Source of the DNA: Straminergon stramineum
Lineage: Eukaryota > Streptophyta > Bryopsida > Hypnales > Calliergonaceae
Reading direction: 5' to 3'
NCBI GenBank assembly: GCA_963920665.1
Contig: OY987273.1
Span: 15,130,501 to 15,194,500 of the forward strand
Length of the DNA stretch: 64,000 nucleotides
The translations under genes were made by a program, and so were the position numbers. This document shows, one piece after another, positions 1 to 11,048 of the stretch. The notes below the pieces were generated by a model. The model saw only the letters and a program-made list of their open reading frames with translations. It made no database searches and was not told where the DNA came from. How positions within the stretch are numbered: position 1 is the first letter of the stretch; each line of letters opens with the position of its first letter.

Positions 1-333
1 TCATTCTAGGGTCACTTGATGAAAATGAAAAAATTAAACAAAGTTTGGAGGATTTAAACCAGAATTACATATTTAATGTGTCCAAAAAGTGATACCATAA
101 GTTGACCATTGCCCCTTCCAATGCTTTGACCACATGTCATGACTATTTGTAGAAATCTCCTGATGCTTATGTTCATCTATAGATGTTTGCATACATTTCC
201 TTCACCTTAAGTTAGCGACTTCTAAATCTTCTAGTTCGATGTGTTCATGTTTTGGATACAAAAGAAGGTATGGAAGCAATGAATCATTGAAATTCTTGAC
301 AAATCCTGCACTATTTCTTGACTATAGATTGAA

Positions 334-554
334 TTTTGAGATGGATTTACTGTCTAAATTTTTTGTCAACTTGCAGTCATCCAAATTTAGTTTGAAATAG
401 CAAATACCTTTGTTAAAACAACTATTTGTACATTCACTTGAATGTTTTGAGATGGATTTACTATCTAAATTTTTTTGTCAACTTGCAATCATCCAAATTT
501 AGTTTGAAATAGGAAATCCCTTGTTCAAAACAACTATTTGTACATTCACTTGAA
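334..554. repeat. Two-copy tandem repeat, 111-bp period
   Basis: The block beginning TTTTGAGATGGATTTACT at 334 recurs at 445, and both copies end in CACTTGAATG (to 444 and 554). The copies differ at only a handful of positions, so this is a recent local duplication. It has no coding potential. Confidence 0.85.
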
Positions 555-1205
555 TGATTGGGCATTATTTTCGAATATATAATATTTGACGTGAAATGAA
601 AGGAGTGAAAGAAGTTACTTGAATGAATTTGAAGTCATACTTCAAGATTATGATTACCATATTCATTGTTATTATTGATGTGTAGGGTTTAGTCTTTATG
701 TAGAGAGTAAGGTTGACGGAGCAATGTGTTGTTTGTTTGGTACATTGTCACCTTCGAAAGCATCATTCTACAAATATTCATGACCTTGTTATGAGTATAT
801 TAACTTCATAAAGTGATTTTGGATGAAATTCTAAATAACTATGGAGCTACATTATTTGTAAATCCCTTGACTCTGAGAAATTATTTGTCTGTCACTAGAT
901 CAATATTCATAGCCTTGCTACTTGGGTAACTTCAGAAACTAAGTGTGTGTTGACGAAATTCTAAATTACTAGAGAAAACCTTTAGTGCTTGTAAACCTGA
1001 TCCTTGTAAAATAATCGTTGGAACGAGAGAAATAGTTTATATCTATGTGCAATGTACATAATTATGTATCAATATTTTCAAAATACAAAATTTGGTTGAC
1101 TTCTATCATGTGGTTGATAGCCTCATTTATTTATTTCTACAAGATAATGTATGAACTCAAACCGGAAACTCAACAACAATAATTAGTATTCCTAAGTTTC
1201 GGGTA

Positions 1206-1206
<1 letters not shown>

Positions 1207-1247
<41 letters not shown>
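1207..1247. repeat. TA dinucleotide microsatellite
   Basis: About 20 uninterrupted TA units. A shorter AT run lies at about 1731-1749. Confidence 0.95.
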
Positions 1248-1248
<1 letters not shown>

Positions 1249-2640
1249 GACACAAATAAATATTTTTCTATATATTAACTAAAAGTCACGTGTTATTTCA
1301 TTAGAAGACTCAAACTTATTCTATTTCATATTAGAATAGGGTAGAAAATATTAATTCTAGATGAATAATTATATAAGGTACATTGAAACTACAATTTAAT
1401 TTATGATCATTCCAAGGGTTAATGTATCATTAAAGAAAGTACTAAATTGACAATACATTCTCATCATTGTGTGTTAAGGTATTAGATTTTAGTATGAACA
1501 TTGCCAACTGAAGTGACATGAGTACACTCTATTAGCCTTTTTAAATGTGAGTTTCCCAATATCTTCAATATTATTTGAAATGTAGTTATCGAATTTTATT
1601 GATCCGACTAGCCAAATGCTCCGCAATGTTATATACATTAATTTTTCCATGATGATTGTGAAATATTATCAAGGATCTACAAATATTTGGTATTCTCTCA
1701 AAGATAATTGGAATATAGATTGAAACTAAGATATATATATATATATATAAGGAATTATTTGATTGAAGTATGATAATGAAAGATTCATTTTGCTCATTGG
1801 TTGAATTCCTTTACAAAAGCTCTTTCAATTTGTACAGAATAAGTAAATCAAAAAAAGATTGCAAAAATTAAAAATTAAATTTTTAGTACTAACTTACCTT
1901 CTAGTTTTTCCTTTTCTTTGAAACTAGAGATTTGATTTATGGTGAAATATGGTAGACTAGCCTATTACAACCTTGATTCTAAATCTAAGTATATTGGGAC
2001 GACTTGAAGGAGGGGCACATAATTTTCAGAGGTGTGCATGCGTTTCGTGAATCAAACCCAACTAGAATTACATTTTTCGGATGAAAATTGTAATTTCTAT
2101 GAATTTCTGAAGTGGTCTACCTCAAATTACAAAACTGCTTGTAGACCATAGTGACAAATGTCCTAAAACAACCTATAACCGCCTTTGCTTGAACTTATGT
2201 GCACTTCAGTTTCCATCAATGAAACTCTTCCACGTTACCGAACTTGGAATTAATGCACTAAGATTGTCAGAAAAGTAAATGGATATACATAAGTTCTATG
2301 GCAGAGATGGGGCCCAAAATAGTATGGCACGAATAGGAAGGTGGTGCAAATAGGTTGGTCTACCTTGGGATCCCAAAGCACCATAAAATAGAGTTGACCA
2401 AACGAGCATCTTACAAAAGCAGATTATGAATCCACGAGCCCATTAAGACGCAACATCGTCTCCAAAATGATGCCTTGTCATCCACAATTTTGTCCTTTGG
2501 TCAAACTTTGTAATAAAGAGCCGCCACAAAGAAATCTCGTGCACACGGCTGTGGTGGGAGTTCAAATTCAAAAACAAACTTCCTCCTAAGTCATTACCAA
2601 CAGTCTCATTGTCGATCCTTATATTTCTTTTGAACTTCTA

Positions 2641-3075
2641 ATGAACCCTTTTGCACATCTACACTCTCACAACTGGGGCGATTCACCAGTAACAAAGTTT
2701 CCTAGCGGTCTTGTCTTTCCATGCAGAGAAGTTCTTCGTCAACGCTGGCTTCGAGCAACCATGCATGCCATTTTCACTTCCAAGTATGCATCTTCTTTAG
2801 TGTCGCTTTCAATTATTCATCTAGGAAAGTCTTATGACAAATGGCTCTCCAATCAATTATCACATTATTTACAAACCATCCTTCCTAGTTTACTAGTTGG
2901 AGAGGATTTGATTGAGTCGACAACTGAGTTGTGTAAGGCTATTTGCAGTAGGAAACTAATGTTGTCTTGGACAAGTGGTATAGAATTGCCCTCTCTTCTT
3001 GCTCTGATTGATGGAATAAAAGGAGATGGATTAGGTTCCATCAATAGATGCAGATCAACTGAAGAGTATAAATAG
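2641..3075 (+). CDS. Hypothetical 144-codon ORF of doubtful reality
   Basis: An ATG-initiated open frame of 144 codons lies about 1 kb upstream of the decayed DUF7869-like gene and just before the first GAGATCTC palindromes. The translation is mixed and not low-complexity, but no motif is recognisable. It has no visible intron or promoter signals. It could be a small ORF belonging to the same element, or a chance frame. No similar ORF was found beside the second DUF7869-like copy, which argues against an element gene. Confidence 0.18.
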   Translation: MNPFAHLHSHNWGDSPVTKFPSGLVFPCREVLRQRWLRATMHAIFTSKYASSLVSLSIIHLGKSYDKWLSNQLSHYLQTILPSLLVGEDLIESTTELCKAICSRKLMLSWTSGIELPSLLALIDGIKGDGLGSINRCRSTEEYK

Positions 3076-3176
3076 GTTAGCGTAAGTCTAGTATTTGTAA
3101 AGAATATGTAGAGTAGACATGTACAAGTACAATACATACCGAATGTTGAGTAAGTAGATATGACTTCTTCATTATC

Positions 3177-3991
3177 CATTTGGAGATCTCTAACTCTTAC
3201 TGAATTTGAGAAGGCATCATTAATGTTTCCCCCATCATTCATCATTTGGAGATCTCTAGATGATCCTAGTGTAAGAGTTCTATTGCCATTAGTACCTCAA
3301 CATTTATGCCAGATCATTATAGTATAGATGGATTTTCCTTATCTAGAGATCTCCAGATGGAGGTAGCTGTTGAATCAGTTAACGATACCATGCTAAACTC
3401 GGATGGATGTTGAGTGTCTGTAGTAGATCACCTAAGTTTAGTTCAATCCTTGTTATTTGGAGATCTCCACATAGAGCCGACTTTAGGACTAGTTGATGGC
3501 ATCGTACTTAACTAAGATGGTTGTCGCGTCTCTATGCTAGATCAAGAAGGTTCACTTCGATCCCTCTCATCTGGAGATCTCTAGATGAAGTGGCTTTTGG
3601 AATAGTTGACGGCAACATAATAAGATAGATTATATGTCACTACCATGAAATTCGATGAAGTGCTCTATCCTTTTCATGAGATCTCCAAATGCTCCTATAT
3701 TTTGGGACTTGTTTCGTGATTAGGATCGAACATGATGGATTTCACATATGTGATTTGGATTTGAGGACATCCTATCTGGAGATCTCCAATTGAGGATGGG
3801 TTCAGTAACCCCGAGTATAGGAGTCACACACTGGGTGGACTTTGTGTCAGTGTTGCTCATCAAATGATGCCTTCTCATTTAGTATATCGTCTAGTTTTAG
3901 AGGAATGAATTCAATTTGTAGGAATTTATGTGGTGATTGGGTTTTCACTGTAGTGTTTCTTTGTGTAAAGTATCTAGGGACCTCCATATAC
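3177..3991. repeat. Array of GAGATCTC-centred palindromes, left of DUF7869 copy 1
   Basis: Imperfect 18-20 base palindromes related to CATCTGGAGATCTCTAGATG recur at about 3177-3196, 3243-3262, 3341-3360, 3456-3472, 3568-3587, 3675-3691 and 3774-3791, with a weaker form near 3972-3987. Typical spacing is 70-110 bases. The full consensus is a near-perfect palindrome with a central AGATCT. The array ends just before the DUF7869-like pseudogene, and the same motif reappears after it. That arrangement resembles subterminal transposase-binding repeats of a DNA transposon (inference). Confidence 0.75.
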
Positions 3992-4123
3992 ATTTAGGAG
4001 CACAGAAACCCTGATTTGCAGAATAGAATGATTCTCACTCCCACGAACGCTTGTTTGATTATTAGGTTTGTCATACAATGGAAGGTGTCTAAGTACTCTA
4101 AGGTCATTTCAAGGGAAATTCAT

Positions 4124-7100
4124 ATGGATTCCTTTGGTGGTTGCTCTCGCACTGCTGTTGTGCCATACTTGAGTAGCCCAACGTTGGAAGAAGCCTCTGA
4201 AGTCTCAACCGCTCAATATGAGCCGTTTCACAATGGAGATGAAGTCAAGCTTTCTATTCCAGGATTTGGTGAAGTTGGAGGAGGATTGGTTGTCGATGCT
4301 TGTCCGCAAGGCCAATGGCTTGGGGTGGACATATCTTTAGAGCCAGGCCTTTTTCATTTTGTTGCGACCACACATTGTATTTCAAGAAGCCTAGAGTATC
4401 CCTCTGTCCCCCTTCCAAAGGGGTATTACGTCATTGTGGAAGGCCATTGACTGGACTGTGTTGTGGAATACAAATGATGTGAGGAAATTATCTAATGATC
4501 CGCCGATGGATATATCTCTATTTGTTCCTCAAGAGGATTGGATTGGGCTTGAAGTGCATCTTCAAAATTGTGAGGGCACTATCGAGGCGTCAGATAGAAT
4601 TAATTGTTGGAGGTTGGAAGATCATTTCCAGGGTGGAACACTTGGTGAAGAATATGTGGGTGTAACTGTGTTGGATGTATTTCTGGTGAACAAGGAAGCT
4701 TTAATGACCCATGCCCGATGGCCATTATCTTCCTATTATTTTTCTAGTGGCTACTCTTTGAAAGAGACAATCGCATATTTTGCCGCCATCCCCGTTCTTG
4801 ATGACCCGTTGGCATATCTAGGAGGCAGACTAAAAGCTCCTTACTGATTCATCGTGCAGAAGCCCAGTCTATGTGTGAAAGATTTGTTAACCGCCCGTAA
4901 AACTCAAGATTCTGAGATTTAGAAGGTTAGTTCCGCTAGATGCTGCAGTAGGCTGTGTTGCCAATTTTTTTCTCATGAGCAGACATTAATGATAAGGCAA
5001 AGATTCTATTTGAAGTCTTTTGAAGACAGATGTGAATATGGCGTCGCTGCCCGTGGTCACATTCACCATTTTGATGAAGATCGGAATCGAAAAGTCATTA
5101 CATTAGAAGGTGCGGAAGTATGTATTCCAATGTAGTACATAATTCACAGAATTTCGAAGTCCACTTATCACAATTATTCGCTCATGTATAAGGGGTTCTT
5201 TTGGGAACTCATGGAAACAAGGGAATTCAACGACCTCGGATAGGAACTGTTTAGGTCACTAGAACTATGAAAGCAATCATAGATGAGAGCGCTGATCAAA
5301 TGCCACACCAAATGCGCAGCATCGGTCATGGACGAATGGACATTCTCAAATTTCTACCTACGGGAAACAACTGGAAGTGCTTGCGTATTGAGGCAAACGG
5401 GGTACTTTTTCAACTTTCATTCAATTTAAGGAATCATGTAGAGATCTCTAGATGATCCGACCACATATTGCAATAAGTACTAATTCTAGTTGAGAAATTC
5501 TGATTGTCCTTTGTTTCCTCTAGAATTATATGGTATCGCTCCAACAGCTCATGCATGTTTTGTTTGGGGTGCATAGTTAAATGTAGACTACGGCCTTTCG
5601 CTTGTGAGTCAATCAACAATTAGTCGAATCAAGAAGGAGCACTTCAACAATGTCTCCATTAAGCCGGTTGGAAGTTCTTTTGCAAAATGTACCACATGCG
5701 ACGAGCTTCAGCAGTTTATATTAAAATCACCGAAGGAGAGCCAAGAGTCCATGGAGTTCATGAAACAACGGATTGAACATCTTAATCTGCAAGCCTCTTG
5801 CCGTCGCCTGTATGCATCTTAGCGTGAAGAGTCCAAGAAGAATCCATTAGAAATTCTTTGTGTAATTCACAACAAAATGGATACCTCACAGACAACCCTT
5901 CCAAGGATGCGTGTGATAACGAAGGCCACACAAGGTCTAGGTCAAATTCCGATGAGTGTTACTAGTATGGTAGCTCATGGTCACATTGATGGTGCATACG
6001 CACATTATGCCCCGTCATACTGGCTAGGAGATTCCAACTTCATGATATCCTCTTTGGCAAGATTGTTTCGCCGATTGGAAGGTCCACCAATTCGGAAGAC
6101 TGGTGACCTCTTCCCATATTCGGCAGTAAACCCTATGTTTGAGGCACTACTAAGAGGGAAGTCAAGATGTGTGGACTGTTTAACCCTAACAGATCCATCA
6201 GCCAGATGTGGATCTTGCCCCCTTCCTAAATATTTATACCTTCAACTAGACAACTCTGCAAAGGACAACAAGAACCAATATCTCATGGCGTTCTTGTCCT
6301 TATTGACTACATGTCGTGTCTTCAAGGAAATTCAGGTTGGGTTCCTACTTGTTGGACATACTCATGAAGATATCAACGCTTGCTTTAGCCATCTTTCGAA
6401 GGCCTTGAAGTCGAAGAACACTTTTGTGGTTGCCAACCTCATGAAAACCTTCATGTAGCCACAAGAAATGGCGTTCATGCCAGAGTTCATACAAGAGGTG
6501 GCAGACTTCAAGTCGTTCATCAAAAATTACATAAAGAGTGGCACCACTAGACTAATTGGATTGGGAGAAATGCATCTTTTCAAGTTCTATGTGGACAATG
6601 ATGGGGTCCCTGTCATGAGATACATGAAGGCTGCAATTGATACACAGTGGTTACCAACTGATAAACCATCTCTTCACCTTTGGAAGAAAGATAGTACAAG
6701 TCAACCGAGGCTTCCCCGGGTTGTCCAAAGCCTGTTCCATTCAAGCCCATGTGGGGAAGTGAAGTTCCAAGTACAACTGGGAATCAAGAGAAGGCCGTGG
6801 AGTAGGCAAGGAAAGCTACCCTAAACAAGAATTTCATTATGGTAGGACTAGAGAAGTACCTATAGTATTGGCAAAACGGTATGTCCAAGTGTGAGGGATT
6901 TGCAACAGCCTTTCGTCCATACATAGATTACTGGAATCGCATGTTAGGGGAACTCAAGAAACCACTACCTGACTGCCCACCAAAATTGGTGGAAGGCTTT
7001 TGGCCAAAACACGATTGGAGGAAACCAACTCATGAAATCCCACGTCAGTCATTAATGGTGAATCCTGTGGATGTTATCTCCGAAGAGAAGGACTGAGAAG

Positions 7101-7510
7101 CGTATTGTGGCCCGGCAAATGAAGCACCACCAGAAAGCTTCAATCCTTGGCTTAACATATGTCTAGGCTCATGGATTCTTCTCAGACCTGAAGACCCTTC
7201 AATTTGTGTTGTTTGGCAAGGTAGAGCATTATCTAGCGTATGCAGAGTGCTAGGAGATGAGAATAACGGGAAGTTTTCATCGCAGTACTGGAGACTGGAC
7301 AACTCTGAAGATACTTTGGAGTTAAGGTACCGGAATTGTTGGTATGGCAAATGGGTTGTTGAGAACACTTCCCCTACATGGGTGGATGCAAATTGTGTTG
7401 TGTATTCAAATTGGTCTAAGATAGTAGATCCAAAATCAAGGACAATTCCTAAGAAGAGTAGGGAGGCTGCCTTGGTAAATTTGAATAGGGTGAATGAGGT
7501 AGATCTTTGA
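4124..7510 (+). pseudogene. Decayed DUF7869-like transposon gene, copy 1
   Basis: About 1,130 codons can be followed from an ATG at 4124 to a stop at 7510, through several premature stops and at least two frameshifts (near 4430 and near 6720). The centre (5604-6824) carries the recognisable part: a CTTCDELQQF segment, then YLQLDNSAKDNKNQYLMAF and GHTHEDINACFSHLSKAL. These D/N-rich and H-x3-D motifs are typical of the RNase-H-like DUF7869 proteins often encoded by plant and animal mobile elements. The C-terminal end (about 7110-7510) has a Trp-rich domain with RNCWYGKWVVEN. Stops such as the TAG at 5820 and the one at 6456 are CAG-to-TAG type. The family assignment comes from motif recognition. 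A second copy lies at about 25.2-26.7 kb on the minus strand and confirms the reading frame. Transposase activity is inferred, not known. Confidence 0.65.
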
Positions 7511-7538
7511 CTAAGTTCTGTGTCCATGCTGGCAAGGT

Positions 7539-8617
7539 CATCTGGAGATCTTTAGATGTATTTTCTATCTTCACTTCTAAAGATAGGTGAGGTTCTTATT
7601 GTACAATGCTCCTTATAATTGTAATTACAAAATGTAGTGGATTGTTCAATAAAGTTATGTTTGATGTTATATATAAATATAACACATCAAGAGATTCAGT
7701 GTAGCGTTCATGGTATTCATTTCTTCCATGTTGGAGAATGGAAACCCGGAAGACTTAATCTTTAGTTGGCGTTGTACTTCATTGCTTTCATTTCTTGGAG
7801 GAAAATTGGTGCATATTTGAATGTAAAGAAATATGGCATGCTTGGAAATGACAAGCATTTGTAAGTTATGAGTCAATAAGATTGTCTTTTATGCCAAAGT
7901 TGGAGTGATGTCATTGTCAGGTAGGCCTATTTATATTGTACCATGTATGGATTCATGTTGGTATCCTAAATGAATGATTGACCAAATTATTGTTTGCACT
8001 CCTCTAGACAACAATATTGAACTTACACTCACTTCCCAAACTTCCGGTGTATTTGACTTTGTTCTTCCAAGTTACTATAAATTACCTAAAGTATTTAGTT
8101 AATATTGGAGATCAATTGAGGTCTATATGGTATCCCACATTCAAGAATTCATCAATTGCTTGGGGGTGGGAGCCATATTTGCTTTTACTGTTTGTCATTT
8201 GGAGATCTCTTGGTAGGTAGTGTCATGTTTTCTATGTTGAACAATGATTGGATGCAACCTTCCTTGCCATAGGGATAACTCAAGAATCCCTATTTGGAGA
8301 ACTTGTGATCAAACTATGGGAAGTCCTTTGCATAAGGATGTATTTTAGACACTTCTAAAGAAGATGGGCCTTGAACTACATACTTTTTTTGCTTTCCAAG
8401 CACAAAAAGCAATCTTTAGAATTATAATAGGTGTAGAATTTGGAGCATGCGAAGCATCTATACTACTTTAGAACGGAAGTTCTCCAGATATATGTACATA
8501 TAGGGTACAATTTGAAGCACATGAAACATCCATATCACTTGATTCTAGGAGATCTCTAGATACATCAAGGAAATGGAGAGATCTCTAGATGCAACACTAA
8601 CCATTTGGAGATTTTAG
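7539..8617. repeat. Array of GAGATCTC-centred palindromes, right of DUF7869 copy 1
   Basis: Copies of the palindrome seen left of the pseudogene recur at 7539-7558 (29 bases after its stop), 8196-8215, 8542-8562, 8574-8592 and 8602-8617. Weaker forms lie near 8291 and 8480. One further copy sits inside the pseudogene at 5435-5454. Between the sites the DNA is AT-rich and non-coding. Confidence 0.7.
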
Positions 8618-9325
8618 TAGTTTTTAATTTTCTGAACTTCTCCAAAGTCCAAAAGTAGTTAAATGTGGCATCTCACCCTGTGAGCTCCTTTTTACACTCA
8701 AGTGCCATTGTCAATTGACCTCCCCTCAAGATGGCTCTAGAATGACTACCATGATGCAAAGAAAGATCTAAGATGAAGAAATGGGTGTGGTGACCGTTCT
8801 CAAGGTATAGGTGTTCTCATTCTTACATTTATGAATCCAATATCTTTTCTACAGTTGTCGTTGTAGTGCAAATTTTTAATTTGATTTGTTTATGTATGGC
8901 AATGATGTATTTGCCAAGGCCATTGCCATTAGACCCAATGGTTTTGCGGGAAATGGTGCTTTATAATTCCAATGATTGGGCCACAACATCTAATTATAAG
9001 GTCCTACAATATCTTCTACTTCAATGTAATTCATTAGGGTTGACGAGGCGCTAATGCAAGAAATATAATGGATAATCTTAGCTTTGTAAGAGTTGCCATC
9101 TATAGGATGTTTAGGAACAGAGGTCCGTGAAGAAGCAATTGCATGAGATTGTTGGTCAAAATTCTACAAGCAATTGCAAATATAGTCAAGGACTAGAGAT
9201 ATTCAAGGCAGTTGAGAAGTTGAAGAGTAGGTCACACTTGTAGTTTAGTTTACTCATGTAGTTTTCTTTATGGGAATGGAGATGCAGAAAACATTATCAA
9301 TTCCACTCAAATGTTTTGGACTATT
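8618..9325. other. Spacer without a recognisable gene
   Basis: A 62-codon open frame at 8866-9054 has no recognisable character. Nothing else was seen before the target duplication of the next element. Confidence 0.4.
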
Positions 9326-9756
9326 ACAAGTGTCGCGAGCCATAATCTTAGAAGTCACCATGTTAGTATTTAAGAGTGTATAATTATTTAGAATTTTTCA
9401 AAGTCTTTAATAAGCAAAAAGGATAAAAAACACTCTTAGCCTAAACAACTCATTAAGACTAAGTGGATACTCCAGGTAATCCATAACGAGATCCAAGATG
9501 GATCCGGAATCCGGAAACCTGGATAGCAACAGCCTACTGACTAGACTTCCGGCCTAGGAAAATAGGGACCCGTTACGGGTAAACGGTCCGCCTTACGAAT
9601 GGTCGATAATTTGACGAGTACTTAACCCCGCCACTCTCATTTGTTCTTCTTCTTTCTTCCACAACTGTTTTGTGCGCGTGTAGTTGAGTGAAAGAGTGGT
9701 GAGTTAGAGATCGGGAGAGGAACTACTGTATGTGCAAATTTCAGAGTGGTTTTGTA

Positions 9757-11048
9757 ATGGCGGAGGGAGATATCTGGAAACCTTTGGTCACGGGGCGGAT
9801 GGTTTGTCCAGCCATTCCGGAAAGGTTGAGAGAGAGATCCCAGCTAGAGGACGACCTCAGTGAGATAGGGTGTGTTGGTCTGTTCTTGTGGCCATAGACC
9901 ATAAAGAACGACCGGATGATCCAGGAGCTGATTGTAGGTGCCTCAAACCAGTACGAGTTGACAGTAAGAGGGAGGCCTACAACCTGGACTAATGAAGTCT
10001 AGGCTAAGGTTTACGGATTCCCTAAAAAGGGATCTGGTTTAGCTTCCCAAATAGACAAGTTTACGGTAGGGAAGTTCAAGAACGCAGCCCATTCTAAGGA
10101 AGGGTATGCTATTAGTGATTGCCTAGATGCAAGGCAGAGGCATGTCCTAGAGTTCCTGATCCCCAACCTCTATCCGGAAAAGCCTACCCGGGTTACGGTT
10201 ACGGTAGCAAACACCATATTTGGTGCTATGGAGGGTAGACCAGTCAGTTGGGGCAAGGTAATTGGGTCAGTGATCTCCAAGCTTGTTGCCAACATAGGAA
10301 AAGGAAAGACCAGTTCCATAGGGCCGTATCTTTTCCACCTCTACCACTACGTAGAGCTTTTAAGTGATGCGAAAATGGTAGAGTACAACACCGGAGCCAC
10401 CATCCTCCAATACGACCTCATGGAAGAAGTGACAGCAGAACAACCGCTGGTGGAGGAGGAGGAGGATCCGGAAGAAGACGAACAACTCCTAGAGCGCAGG
10501 TGACAGAAGTCCATGCATCTGACGTCTCGGGGGAAGCTTTCGGCCCAACAGAAGATATCCGAGGAAGAAAAAGGTAGCATATCCGGATTCTTCAAGACCA
10601 GGTTCAACTGGGTACTACAAGCACAAGAGTAACATGAGAACCTAGTAGATCTACTGAGGAGGATTAGCCGAGAGTTGAAGACGGAGCTAGAAGACATCCT
10701 CAACGTCTTGAAGAAACTTTTGAATCCGGAAGTTCTCGAGAAGAAAGACAAGTAGATTGAAGCCCTGGAGAAGGAGAAAGCGGACCTTCAAGCAAGACTG
10801 AGATGGGATCAAGTTGAGATGGCTGCAGGAAAACAAAGGGAAAAAGAAGCCTTGTAGTTGCTGAAGAACTTATCCGGGTTGGTGGACAAGTCGGCCGACC
10901 TGGTGATGAAGGCGGCTGTAGTTCAAAACGAGTTGACTGAGGAAGGGCACCTCACCGGATCCAAGGTGATTCGGATATTGGTGGACTTCTCCTCGTGAAT
11001 GGAGATTACGCTGAAGGAGACGAGGCAGCTACTTGGGTGGATAGACCC
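9757..11048 (+). pseudogene. Element ORF, N-terminal and coiled-coil part (copy 1)
   Basis: Starts at ATG 9757 (MAEGDIWKPLVTGRMVCP) and stays in one frame to the nested insertion at 11049. An N-terminal globular domain of about 240 residues includes KVYGFPKKGSGLAS, HSKEGYAISDCLDARQ and VTVTVANTIFGAMEGRP. A Glu-rich linker and a long coiled coil (ISRELKTELEDILNVLKK onward) follow. Premature stops occur at, for example, the W in FLRPW, the W in TNEVW, and Q codons in the coiled coil; nearly all are TGG-to-TAG, CAG-to-TAG or CGA-to-TGA when compared with the other copies. No reverse transcriptase, integrase or transposase motif is visible. A Gag-like structural or DNA-binding role is possible but unproven. 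The rest of the ORF continues at 14414. Confidence 0.7.

Larger units (their letters stand above)
1..2640. other. AT-rich spacer without a recognisable gene
   Basis: No open reading frame with recognisable protein character was seen on either strand. The stretch contains a 111-base tandem duplication near 334-554 and two TA dinucleotide tracts, described separately. The remainder is AT-rich and looks like old intergenic or repeat-derived DNA. Confidence 0.5.
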
